DNA of 36,847 nucleotides from an uncultured beta proteobacterium (GCA_903928635.1 CAIYRQ010000059.1:1-36847); one strand, 5' to 3'; shown: positions 26,995-34,649, counted from the stretch's first letter. Numbers and translations are program-made. The notes: generated by a model not told the origin, from the sequence alone.

Positions 26995-29665
26995 CGCACA
27001 CAACCCAGCAATTGAAGCGGATAACGCGATAGCGCCTCATGAGACCCACAACACTTCAAAAACAACGAGTTCTGATTCAAGTAAAAAAATCACGAAGCAA
27101 GCCCCAGAACAGTTTTTGACATTACTCGCTGAGGGAGATGATGCGTTCACTTTCCAAACCTTTGATGACAACAAGAAGCGCAAAGATGTGTCACTGACGC
27201 GCTTGCTTCACGGGACCTTAGATCAACACTTCGACGAGTTATGTCGGCTCAACGCGTTGGGTGCTGGTATTTTCGTGACCGTCAACGAAACAGACCTCAA
27301 GGGCAGGACCAAGGCTAATATTGTCAATGTGCGCGCTGTATTCCAAGAGGCCGATAGGCTTGGAATCCCAATCCCACCGCTGCAGCCGCACATCGTGGTC
27401 CAGACATCTCCGGGTAAATTTCATCGCTACTGGCTCACACACGAAAGTGAAGCCGCACTAAGGGAGTACGAGGGCGTAATGCGCACGATGGTCGACCAAT
27501 ATGGGTCCGACCCAAACGCGCGCGACCTAGCCCGTGTGCTGCGATTACCCGGTTTCTTGCATATGAAGGATGCCGCTAACCCATTCTTGGTTTGTATCGT
27601 AGAAGCGTCGCATGCCCAACCATACACTTGGGAACAAATAACAGCGGTTATCCCGCCAACCCCTCCTGTTGAGTCCACACAAACCCAAGGCAGCAAAGGC
27701 AACGAAGGCGGCTTTGGCAAGGACCATTGGCGCGTACTCAGCGCTGTCAAAGTTCTTGACCCTGATAGCGCATATGGGGCGTGGCTTCACATGGGCATGG
27801 CCTTGCACCACGGGTCAAGCGGCGGCGCAGCTGGCCTAGTTGTTTGGGATGACTGGAGCGCACGGGGCGGAAGCTATCGCGACGGGGAAACAAAATACAA
27901 ATGGTCCACTTTCGGCAAAGGCAACGGCGCGCAAATAACGCTGGCCACCCTATTCCACCATGCCGCACAAAACGGCTGGGAATGGGACCGGCAACATAAA
28001 TTGTCAGTCCTACCAGAGGCTAAAACCTTTGTTGAATCAGCAATCGCAGCCAGCAACCACCAGAACTCCATAGTCAACGATGAGGTTGTCTCTGCGCTGA
28101 GTCTCATCAAATCTTGTGACCCACTGGCATTTGAGTCGCTGCGGATGCGTATCAAGGCGGATTGTCCCGGCGTCCGTATGAGCGCTCTTGATGACTTCGT
28201 CAAAGGTTCTTCTGGCAGCCATGACTTTGAAAGTCTTTCCGACATGCTTGTGCAGTTGGCCTGTGAACGTTGTGAACTTTGGCATGACCCTGAAGGGAGG
28301 TGCTACGCTACGTTTGAGCGGGAGCACCAAGGTAGGACCCACAACGAGCATTGGGAAATATCGTCTACTGGATTTACCGAGTGGATTGGAATGCTGGCAT
28401 ATACCGAACTGGGTAAGGCCCCGTCCAAAGAAACGCTGACCACGGTCAAGAATGCTTTGAACGGAGAGGCTCGCTTCGACGGCGACGAACACAACGTGTT
28501 TCGGCGCGTCGGGAAGGACGAAAGCGGGTACTGGGTTGATTTGTGCAATGACCATTGGCAAGCAGTTTGCATCACGACGGTGGGATGGCGTGTGTGTGAC
28601 GCTCCCAGCGTGCGCTTTGTCCGCACAAAGGCTATGCAAGCTTTGCCCAGCCCACAGCAGGGCGGCTCCTACGAGCCTTTATGGCCTTTACTGAATGTCC
28701 CACCGGAAGACCATATGCTGGTCCTTGCATGGATTTTGGAATGCTTCCGCTGCGATACCCCGTACCCGGTGCTTGAACTTTCGGGCGAACAAGGTTCTGC
28801 AAAAAGCTCCACCCAGTCCTTACTGCGCAGCATCATTGACCCCAATCAGGTGATGCTACGGGGTCGCCCCAAGACCGTGGAGGACGTTTACGTCTCGGCC
28901 AAAAACAATCACCTGTTGAGCTTTGAGAACCTGTCCAACATCACCACCGATATGTCAGACGCACTATGTACCGTGTCAACTGGGGGCGGTACGGCGGGAC
29001 GTACGCTGTACACCAATGACGAAGAGACCACCCTGAAGGCGCACAACCCGGTTGTACTCAACGGCATCAGTGCCGTGGTTCTACGTCAGGACTTGCTTGA
29101 CCGAACCATCAGCATCGGCTTACCTACCATAGCGCAGCGCCGCACCGAGAAGGATATGAAGGAGGGGATTGAAATACGGCTATCGTCGATATTTGGCGGA
29201 ATAGTAACCCTGTTCAGCCAAAGCCTTGAACGGCTACCCTCCGTGGAAATTGCCACCGAAGAACTTCCTCGAATGGCAGACTTTGCCAAATTAGGGGAGG
29301 CCATGTCATCGGCGCTCGGCTATCCACCAAGGCATTGGCTTGCCATGTACAGCGACCACCGCAAGAACGCGGTGCGGCGCACGATTGATTCCTCACCTGT
29401 TGCCGTTGAGTGTCTTAAATTTGTTGAGCAGGGCGGTATCCATAGGGGCACAGTTAAAGACCTATTGGAAAAGCTCGACGGCATTCGTAGTACTGCGTTG
29501 GAGCACAAGGAGAATTGGCCGCGAAGTCCAAGGGGGTTAGCCGAAATCTTGCGCCGGGTTGCGCCAAGCATGCGTCTGCTGGGGGTCCACCTATCCGTGA
29601 ACGACAAACATCGGGACGGCGTCCACTGCTCGCTCTGGAAGATACCAGAGGCTACCTTGGTTTAG
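26987..29665 (+). CDS. Primase-helicase-like replication protein (AEP/RepB-like primase, PriCT, P-loop ATPase)
   Basis: This 892-aa protein has the layout of replication proteins of phage satellites and integrative plasmids. Residues about 40-220 resemble the RepB-like archaeo-eukaryotic primase domain (GIFVTVNETDLKGR, VRAVFQEADRLGIP, VVQTSPGKFHRYWL, ARVLRLPGFLHMKD). Residues about 245-330 resemble a PriCT-type domain (AYGAWLHMGMALHHGS, KWSTFGKGNGAQITLATL). The C-terminal ATPase carries Walker A GEQGSAKSS at 600-608 and a Walker B-like LLSFENLSNI near 645, then a sensor-like VVLNGIS. GGGGGTG precedes ATG 26987; an upstream ATG at 26957 lacks one. It probably starts replication of the excised element. 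Confidence 0.85.
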   Translation: MFNAHNPAIEADNAIAPHETHNTSKTTSSDSSKKITKQAPEQFLTLLAEGDDAFTFQTFDDNKKRKDVSLTRLLHGTLDQHFDELCRLNALGAGIFVTVNETDLKGRTKANIVNVRAVFQEADRLGIPIPPLQPHIVVQTSPGKFHRYWLTHESEAALREYEGVMRTMVDQYGSDPNARDLARVLRLPGFLHMKDAANPFLVCIVEASHAQPYTWEQITAVIPPTPPVESTQTQGSKGNEGGFGKDHWRVLSAVKVLDPDSAYGAWLHMGMALHHGSSGGAAGLVVWDDWSARGGSYRDGETKYKWSTFGKGNGAQITLATLFHHAAQNGWEWDRQHKLSVLPEAKTFVESAIAASNHQNSIVNDEVVSALSLIKSCDPLAFESLRMRIKADCPGVRMSALDDFVKGSSGSHDFESLSDMLVQLACERCELWHDPEGRCYATFEREHQGRTHNEHWEISSTGFTEWIGMLAYTELGKAPSKETLTTVKNALNGEARFDGDEHNVFRRVGKDESGYWVDLCNDHWQAVCITTVGWRVCDAPSVRFVRTKAMQALPSPQQGGSYEPLWPLLNVPPEDHMLVLAWILECFRCDTPYPVLELSGEQGSAKSSTQSLLRSIIDPNQVMLRGRPKTVEDVYVSAKNNHLLSFENLSNITTDMSDALCTVSTGGGTAGRTLYTNDEETTLKAHNPVVLNGISAVVLRQDLLDRTISIGLPTIAQRRTEKDMKEGIEIRLSSIFGGIVTLFSQSLERLPSVEIATEELPRMADFAKLGEAMSSALGYPPRHWLAMYSDHRKNAVRRTIDSSPVAVECLKFVEQGGIHRGTVKDLLEKLDGIRSTALEHKENWPRSPRGLAEILRRVAPSMRLLGVHLSVNDKHRDGVHCSLWKIPEATLV

Positions 29666-29679
29666 GTGAGTACTCCGTA

Positions 29680-29750
29680 CCACGTTCACGACATTCACAA
29701 CGTTCACAGAAAACAAACCGACGTGAACATCGTGAACTATGTGAACGTGG
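29680..29750. repeat. 71-bp symmetric array of six TTCAC/GTGAA boxes (candidate origin or operator)
   Basis: TTCAC occurs at 29685, 29694 and 29703, exactly 9 bp apart. Its complement GTGAA occurs at 29723, 29732 and 29741, again 9 bp apart. The two triplets are mirror images around 29715. The outermost 10 bp (CCACGTTCAC / GTGAACGTGG) are a perfect inverted repeat, and an A-rich 13-bp centre separates the triplets. It begins 15 bp after the primase stop. Iteron-like arrays beside replication genes often mark origins; an operator is the alternative. Confidence 0.8.
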
Positions 29751-29817
29751 TTTTAGGCTCTAACCTTCATTAAACATCCCTTAAGCACCAACCTGAATTT
29801 ACCAACAACTTCACGAC

Positions 29818-30423
29818 ATGGAACGAGCAACTGCAAGAGACGCTATGAAATTACGGGAGCAATCTCTGCGTAAAAGGGTTTCAGCGTCCAAAACCGACCC
29901 AATTCGACGTGCCTGTGACCTTGGTGAGTCCGACGACCTCGCAAGCCAATCCATGGCGCTGATGACCCCTCCTAACCCGCTTAAAACCGGCCTTGGAGGC
30001 GAGGTGATACCCATGGTGGCCCAAGGATTACCGGGGCTGGAACTGGCCCTAAAGGAGCCAGACTTGCTGGACGTGGAGGTCACAATCCAAAGAACTCAAT
30101 TGGCGGACAGGGCCGGTGTGTTTGAGATGGCCATAGAGGCCTCGGAAAGCGTCAGGGCTAAGAACTCGATTCAACGTATGCAAGCCCACCAGTTGGCCCT
30201 CGCCCACAAATACGCCATGGATTTGATGGCGGATGCATCTAAGCAACACGACCCCGTCATCAAGGTGAAGTTAATCAATTGCAGCGCCCGGCTTATGGAT
30301 GTTTACAGCAAGGGTGCGCTTGCCCTTCAACGGTTACAGCAGGGAGCCAATCAAATCGTGCAAGTCCAGCACGTTCAGGTTCACGGACAGGCCGTTATCG
30401 GAAATGTAGGGGGCAGCAAATGA
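29818..30423 (+). CDS. Element-associated protein of unknown function
   Basis: This 201-aa protein is soluble with two parts: a basic N-terminus and a helical C-terminal half with AHQLALAHKYAMDLMADASK, KLINCSARLMDVYSKGALALQRLQQG, ending in QIVQVQHVQVHGQAVIGNV. I recall similar C-termini (QxVxVxHVxVxxGGQAVVGxV) in proteins encoded next to HGG-STGP proteins in alpha- and betaproteobacterial mobile DNA, but their function is not known to me. The ATG at 29818 lacks a good ribosome binding site; ATG 29845 is an alternative. The stop overlaps the next start as ATGA. Confidence 0.75.
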   Translation: MERATARDAMKLREQSLRKRVSASKTDPIRRACDLGESDDLASQSMALMTPPNPLKTGLGGEVIPMVAQGLPGLELALKEPDLLDVEVTIQRTQLADRAGVFEMAIEASESVRAKNSIQRMQAHQLALAHKYAMDLMADASKQHDPVIKVKLINCSARLMDVYSKGALALQRLQQGANQIVQVQHVQVHGQAVIGNVGGSK

Positions 30424-30656
30424 AAAACAGCAACAACCTCATGAAAGAGGCAAGAGCAGCCCTCGCCATGCATCCGCAGTGCGGGGCGAAATGTAAGCAG
30501 TCAGATGGATACTGTCGCAACCCATCCATGTTGAACGGCAGGTGCAGGATTCACGGTGGAAAATCTACTGGGCCAAAGCCTAAGCATGGGCAATATTCTG
30601 CTGGGGCCAAATTGCGACGAAAGCAAATCCGTTCTTTACTTGACGCGATGCAGTAG
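30420..30656 (+). CDS. HGG-STGP motif small protein, first copy
   Basis: This 78-aa basic protein carries a zinc-ribbon-like cluster: CGAKCKQSDGYCRNPSMLNGRC followed by RIHGGKSTGPKP. The HGGxxTGP motif marks a family common in phages and integrative elements whose role is unknown; four cysteines and a histidine could bind zinc. ATG 30420 overlaps the previous stop (ATGA) and has GGGGG upstream, so both genes are translationally coupled. Confidence 0.8.
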   Translation: MKNSNNLMKEARAALAMHPQCGAKCKQSDGYCRNPSMLNGRCRIHGGKSTGPKPKHGQYSAGAKLRRKQIRSLLDAMQ

Positions 30657-31012
30657 TGTGGACGCCGACCGAAAATCCCCCCCCGAGAGGCCATTATTCA
30701 ATCGGCGCGAGCACCATATGGGATCAAATAGGCAATGCGCGCTCCCACGCCCGCAGCACCGGTGCCCCTTGCAAGGCCAAGGCCCTGCCCAACGGACGCT
30801 GCAAGCTGCACGGCGGGCTGAGCACCGGCCCAAAGACTCTGGAGGGCAAGCAGGCCATCGGCGCGGCCACCAAGGCGCGCATGGCCGCTGAGCAGTTACA
30901 GAAGGCCCAAGAGGGCCGCACACGCTGGCTGGATACTGGTGGGCGGGAGTACCTGTCGCGTCTGGCAAAGAGGCGGGCTGCTCGCGCAAACTCGTTTAAA
31001 AGAATGAATTAG
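30656..31012 (+). CDS. HGG-STGP motif small protein, second copy, probably frameshifted near its start
   Basis: The open frame from GTG 30656 encodes 118 aa. Its core STGAPCKAKALPNGRCKLHGGLSTGPKTLEGKQAIGAATKARMA matches the same family as the upstream gene, followed by a helical basic tail. The N-terminus looks unnatural: an ATG at 30718 in another frame begins MGSNRQCA, which would join to RSHARSTGAPC as in family members if one base were restored near 30740-30745. So the true gene is likely 30718-31012 with a one-base deletion (real or sequencing error). It duplicates the function of the first copy, or targets a different partner. Confidence 0.6.
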   Translation: MWTPTENPPPRGHYSIGASTIWDQIGNARSHARSTGAPCKAKALPNGRCKLHGGLSTGPKTLEGKQAIGAATKARMAAEQLQKAQEGRTRWLDTGGREYLSRLAKRRAARANSFKRMN

Positions 31013-31221
31013 CAATACGTATCGCCTGCGGGCGCGCGCCAGCGTCTCGGAGTTTTTTGACGGGGGGATAGCTGGGCCGCAGCGGCAGATTGGTAGTTTT
31101 TGCGCGATGGCAGTAATTTCAAACCTGAAGTTACACAAATTTCAGTTATGCATGTAACACGCACGATCCCTTTGATACAGGCATGTTGCGCGCGTGCGCC
31201 GTGGGGTAGAGGTGCTATAGG
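31013..31221. other. Intergenic stretch with no recognised gene
   Basis: No convincing coding frame on either strand. It includes GC-alternating tracts (GGGCGCGCGCC near 31030 and TTGCGCGCGTGCGC near 31188) and a short inverted pair GTTACA/TGTAAC. No terminator, tRNA or attachment-site duplicate was seen. If the weak minus-strand ORF at 31222-31512 is not real, the gene-free stretch extends to about 31534. Confidence 0.4.
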
Positions 31222-31512
31222 TTATTTGACGTGACAAATGCTTAATGCGTAGAGCCCTGCTAACAAACCTAGCGACACTGAGCCCGTCCGATCCTTGGGC
31301 TTGTGACCCATCGGGTGCAAGACGCGTTTCTTAGTACCCGATTTTTTTCTGGAGGCATAAGCCTGATGGGTCGCAAGAAAGTTGTAATAGCTTGGAGTCA
31401 CTGCAAGCGATAGAGTAAAGAATATTCTCTCCTTCCACGCCAACGACTTTAGCTTCCGACGCAGCGCATCCAAGTATTCGTGAAGCCTTAAATGCTTCAG
31501 CAGTGAAATCAA
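31222..31512 (-). CDS. Possible small hypothetical protein
   Basis: A 96-aa frame begins with TTG and has no clear ribosome binding site. The protein is basic with moderately hydrophobic stretches (ERIFFTLSLAV, GSVSLGLLAGLYAL). I recognise no family. It lies downstream of the frameshifted exported gene on the same strand. It might be a remnant or non-coding. Confidence 0.3.
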   Translation of the reverse strand: MISLLKHLRLHEYLDALRRKLKSLAWKERIFFTLSLAVTPSYYNFLATHQAYASRKKSGTKKRVLHPMGHKPKDRTGSVSLGLLAGLYALSICHVK

Positions 31513-31534
31513 CTTGCGGCGTTAATGCGACAGT

Positions 31535-32007
31535 CTAATTCGCCCCACTTTCAGCGTTGAATCGTTTGGTTTCATCTTCGCGAGTTCGTATTAGTTCTAA
31601 TTCCGCAAGCCTCTTTGTCTCATCGTCCTTCAACTTGCTCCTCGCCTCGGCGTCCCTATTTGCTTCGGCTGTATTTTCCCTTAATGCAGGCGTTGGTACT
31701 GTGGAAGGCGCGGGGGGAGGCGCAGTCACTGGAGCAAGCAAAGCGCGAATGGGCGTGGCAGACTCGTTGCAACGACTGGTAGTCCCAGAAAGTGACTTAA
31801 TGGTCATAAGCGTGCCATTGGCGTAAATCTGATCACCGACCTTGGCGTTCGGCCCAACGCAGTTGTTACCCTCGGAGCCGGTAAGTACTGGACGTCACCA
31901 ATCTTGCTTGTCACCGATCCCGGAAGAAAGAAGAAGAACCAAGCATTCGCATTTGACGAAAACAGAATGAACCAAAGACAGACAAATGTTGCGGTAATAT
32001 TTTTCAT
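31535..32007 (-). pseudogene. Frameshifted small exported protein (FFFFLPGSVT family)
   Basis: Two overlapping minus-strand frames together give one protein. The first (start ATG 32007) encodes a signal peptide, then NAWFFFFLPGSVTSKIGD. The second, another frame of the same strand, reads GSEGNNCVGPNAKVGDQIYANG before its first ATG at 31807 and continues MTIKSLSGTTSRCNESATPIRALL and an Ala/Glu/Arg-rich coiled-coil tail to 31535. Related proteins, as I recall them, join these segments with a short linker, so about one base is missing near 31865-31880. Function unknown; the signal peptide and two cysteines (NNC, SRC) suggest a periplasmic or surface protein. Confidence 0.65.
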
Positions 32008-32022
32008 AAACGCTCGATTCAC

Positions 32023-32192
32023 GATTTGAGGTTCTTTTTCATAGGATTTTTTGAGCGAGTGTGGATGTGGTGGTAGGTGGTTAATCCCCTGACGTTGGAT
32101 GCTGTTAGTGGCGGTCTAAAAGCGTGCCTGAATGGCTTTTGAACGCGCTTTTTGGGTGAATCCTGAAAAAGCTGCCTTATCCTTCGGAGCAA
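32023..32192. other. Intergenic region between exported gene (-) and IHF-beta paralogue (+)
   Basis: About 170 bp of divergent promoter space. An imperfect inverted pair AAAAGCG/CGCTTTT spans about 32117-32148. No consensus promoter stands out. Confidence 0.3.
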
Positions 32193-32510
32193 ATGAACCG
32201 ATCAGACCTCGTGCAACTTCTCTCCGACCGGTTCAGTCAACTGACACAGGGGGATGCTGAAACCGCCGTTTCGACCATCTTGGAGGCGATGAATAGCGCG
32301 CTGGTGCGTGGGCACCGCATTGAGATCAGGGGTTTCGGTAGTTTCTCAGTCATTCACCGTGCCTCGCGGATGGGCCGTAATCCGCGCAGTGGCGCTCCAG
32401 TGGAAATTCCTGCGGCGCGTGTACCGCATTTCAAGGTTGGCAAAGCGTTGCGGGAGGCTGTCGATCTGCCCAGTGAAGAGGTTGCACCCGCAAAGAGTCA
32501 GCGTAAATGA
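32193..32510 (+). CDS. Integration host factor beta-subunit paralogue
   Basis: A 105-aa DNA-bending protein of the HU/IHF family. MNRSDLVQLLSDRFSQLTQGDAE and GHRIEIRGFGSFSVIHRASRMGRNPRSG with VPHFKVGKALREAVD match IHF-beta rather than HU. The conserved proline of the intercalating arm aligns with GRNPRSG. The main ihfB of betaproteobacteria usually lies downstream of rpsA, which is absent here, so this is probably a second copy carried by or beside the element. CTTCGGAGCAA precedes ATG 32193. IHF is a cofactor for integrases and for origin firing, which fits the context. Confidence 0.88.
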   Translation: MNRSDLVQLLSDRFSQLTQGDAETAVSTILEAMNSALVRGHRIEIRGFGSFSVIHRASRMGRNPRSGAPVEIPAARVPHFKVGKALREAVDLPSEEVAPAKSQRK

Positions 32511-32606
32511 AGGTCGGGTATGGAGAAAATCGTACGCCAGCAATGCCGCGTTTGCAGTCCTAGAGTTTTCCGATCTGCCCGCTCCAAACCTGCCGTTGGA
32601 GCCCCT

Positions 32607-33383
32607 TCAATTTACGTCAAACGTCGTTGTCACTGCCACCACCGCGATGCCTAGCAAAACCCAGAAGATACTTCTGGCAGATTTCATTGGCCCAACATGC
32701 CCTTGGAGTTGCGGAATAAGGTCGGCCAGCGCAACATAGACGAAACTGCTTGCAGCCGCAGTCAAGAAGTAAGGCATGAAAGGTCTAAGCGGCTCCACCA
32801 AGAAATATCCAACGATCCCTCCAATGACGGTCACCGCCCCGGCCAATGCGACTTTGATAGCAGCCGTTTTCCGTCCATTGGCTCCCCGTTTTACAACGGC
32901 TAGGTCACCTAAATGATGAGGAATTTCATGGGTAAGTACCGCCAACGATGCCAGTGCACCCAGTCGCACGTCTGCGATAAATGCGGCTGCAATCAGTAGT
33001 CCATCACCGAAGCAATGAACGCTGTCGCCAACCAAAACAGCCCATACACCCCCAGTGGCTTTGTCATCGTGATGACCCGCTTCATCACAGTCTGCCTCTT
33101 TTGAATGATGTTCATGTCCGTGGTGCCATAGCTCGGCTTTGTCCAGAACAAAGAAAACTACCAAACCGATGAGGAGCGCGGTGCAGATGCTTTTTGCTTC
33201 TATGCCACCCTCAAATGCTTCGGGCAATAGATGCAAGCAGGAAGTTGAAAGCAATGCACCAGCCGCAAAGCTCAGCATATCTGGTGCAAATTTACTAGAT
33301 GCGCTCGGGCTAATCAACGCCGCAAACAGCACGCTGCCCAAACCAGCGATGCCTGTGCCAAGAACAATGGAAAGCAAAAGCAT
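32607..33383 (-). CDS. ZIP-family metal transporter
   Basis: This is an inner-membrane transporter of about 258 aa with about eight predicted helices, of the ZIP (ZupT/GufA) family that imports Zn2+, Fe2+ or related ions. The metal-site motifs are VGDSVHCFGDGLLIAAAF in TM4 (usual HNxxDG, here HCFGDG) and LTHEIPHHLGDLAV in TM5 (usual HEIPxExG, here HHLGD). A cytoplasmic loop HHGHEHHSKEADCDEAGHHDD could bind metal. ATG 33383 is preferred; a TTG at 33398 would add 5 residues and has a better-spaced GGA. It is divergent from the Fur-family regulator, 106 bp apart. Confidence 0.92.
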   Translation of the reverse strand: MLLLSIVLGTGIAGLGSVLFAALISPSASSKFAPDMLSFAAGALLSTSCLHLLPEAFEGGIEAKSICTALLIGLVVFFVLDKAELWHHGHEHHSKEADCDEAGHHDDKATGGVWAVLVGDSVHCFGDGLLIAAAFIADVRLGALASLAVLTHEIPHHLGDLAVVKRGANGRKTAAIKVALAGAVTVIGGIVGYFLVEPLRPFMPYFLTAAASSFVYVALADLIPQLQGHVGPMKSARSIFWVLLGIAVVAVTTTFDVN

Positions 33384-33443
33384 GGTGAGAAATTCCAAGT
33401 TAAGTCCAGCTGGAGGACAGGCTTTACAAATTGCACATGAAAA

Positions 33444-33483
33444 TGCAACACAATTGCGTATAGTTTAACGCAATATAGTTGCA
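33444..33483. promoter_or_regulatory. 40-bp nested palindrome in the ZIP/Fur-family divergent promoter
   Basis: Outer arms TGCAAC (33444-33449) and GTTGCA (33478-33483) and inner arms ATTGCG (33453-33458) and CGCAAT (33469-33474) are all centred on the same axis (33463/33464). The centre TATAGTTTAA is A/T-rich and contains TATAGT, a possible -10 box. Its last base lies 6 bp before the regulator ATG (33490). It is the likely operator of the Fur-family protein, controlling both divergent genes. Confidence 0.7.
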
Positions 33484-33489
33484 ATAGTT

Positions 33490-33972
33490 ATGAAAATGCC
33501 TCCAACCGTTGACCCCATCAATGAATTGCTCACAGCCCATGGCCTGCGGCGCACATATGCTGCCAAGTTGGTATTGGGTTGGTTTCTTGCCCACCCAGAT
33601 ACAAGCTACACCCACAGCCAACTGCTTTTGGTCCTGGCAGAAGATCAGCATGAAGAACTGGACAAAGTGACGCTGTATCGCTTGGTCGACCGGCTGACTC
33701 AAGTGGGCTTGCTGTTGTGCCGTGTGGATACCCATCGAGTACGTCGCTTTCAAGCAATGCCCGTCAGCGTGCACGCCATCCCGCACTTTGAATGCCAGTC
33801 TTGTCATCGCGACAGTCCACTGACCGATGCATTGAAGGCCAACGCTGATGACCTGGAACGTGCCGCCCAAAACGCCTTGGCGGCTCTCCAAGCATTGGGA
33901 TACCAAGGTCACAGCATTGACTTTGCAGTTCGTGGCGTCTGTGCGGAATGCGTAACCGGAGCAACCCATTGA
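33490..33972 (+). CDS. Fur/Zur-family metalloregulator
   Basis: This 160-aa repressor belongs to the Fur superfamily. The N-terminal winged helix has RRTYAAKLVLGWFL and the recognition helix DKVTLYRLVDRLTQVGLL. The C-terminal dimerisation part has two CxxC pairs, FECQSCHRD and GVCAECV, the structural zinc site of Zur/Fur proteins. HAIPHFECQSC gives histidines typical of the metal-sensing site. Its coupling to metal-transport genes favours Zur (zinc) over Fur (iron), but the metal is inferred. The next gene's start overlaps its stop. Confidence 0.88.
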   Translation: MKMPPTVDPINELLTAHGLRRTYAAKLVLGWFLAHPDTSYTHSQLLLVLAEDQHEELDKVTLYRLVDRLTQVGLLLCRVDTHRVRRFQAMPVSVHAIPHFECQSCHRDSPLTDALKANADDLERAAQNALAALQALGYQGHSIDFAVRGVCAECVTGATH

Positions 33973-34649
33973 TCAAAACATCGAACCTCGCCTACTGCTA
34001 CCCAGGCAGTGCACCCATCCAATTTCCCGATCTTGATGCCGCACAAGGCAGCGTGGTCCTGTTAAGTGGCCCATCGGGTTGCGGGAAATCAACCTGGTTG
34101 GCTTTGGTTGCTGGGTTGGTAAAACCCAGCGACGGAAGTTTGACGATTGCGAATCAAGCCTTGGGCAATCTCAACGGCATAGCCACAGATGCCTGGAGAG
34201 CCAAGACGATTGGCTTCCTTCCACAAAAGCTCCACTTAAGCGCCGCTCTAACCGTCGCCCAAAACCTAGGCATGGCCCAATGGGCGGCAGGGCAACTCGA
34301 AGACCTGGCCCGCATTGATTTGACCCTGCAAGCGTTGGGTGTGGCCGATCTGGCCCTTAGAAAACCATCGCAGCTTTCCGGTGGGCAGGCCCAACGTGTG
34401 GCCTTGGCTCGTGCTGTTCTGCTCCAACCCAAGGTCATCCTGGCCGATGAGCCTACGGCCAGCTTGGATGATGAAGCAGCCGCATCAGCCATTGAGCTGC
34501 TCGTACAGACAGCAAACAAACAGGGGGCAACTTTGGTCATCGCCACCCATGATGGCCGGGTAGCCCCCGCGATTCCTGCTACGACATCCGGTGAGCCTGG
34601 ATACACCGCATTGAAGCTCACTCGGCAAACTGTTGGAGCAACCGTATGA
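33969..34649 (+). CDS. ABC transporter ATP-binding protein (LolD/MacB type)
   Basis: A cytoplasmic ATPase of about 226 aa that powers the neighbouring permease. The Walker A motif is LSGPSGCGKSTWL, the signature LSGGQAQRVALARAVL, Walker B VILADEPTASLDD and the H-loop IATHDGR. The start TTG 33969 overlaps the regulator stop (TTGA) and has CGGAGCAACCCA upstream; ATG 33948 would add 7 residues inside the regulator gene. Proteins of this group pair with FtsX-like permeases rather than canonical importers, so solute import is uncertain. Confidence 0.92.
   Translation: MIKTSNLAYCYPGSAPIQFPDLDAAQGSVVLLSGPSGCGKSTWLALVAGLVKPSDGSLTIANQALGNLNGIATDAWRAKTIGFLPQKLHLSAALTVAQNLGMAQWAAGQLEDLARIDLTLQALGVADLALRKPSQLSGGQAQRVALARAVLLQPKVILADEPTASLDDEAAASAIELLVQTANKQGATLVIATHDGRVAPAIPATTSGEPGYTALKLTRQTVGATV

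Noticed and set aside
29680-29750. Box array as a CRISPR-like or transcription terminator structure
   Set aside because: Repeats are only 5-6 bp with 3-bp linkers, and no T-tract follows the palindrome; an origin or operator fits better.
30556-30891. Plus-strand 111-aa frame through the HGG genes
   Set aside because: Arg/Gln-rich shadow of the HGG coding frames; only its short MGSNRQCA stretch is of interest, as evidence of a frameshift.
32581-32602. Hairpin GCTCCAA/TTGGAGC between the IHF paralogue and ZIP genes as terminator
   Set aside because: Only a 7-bp stem and no T-run on either strand, so it is not supported as an intrinsic terminator.
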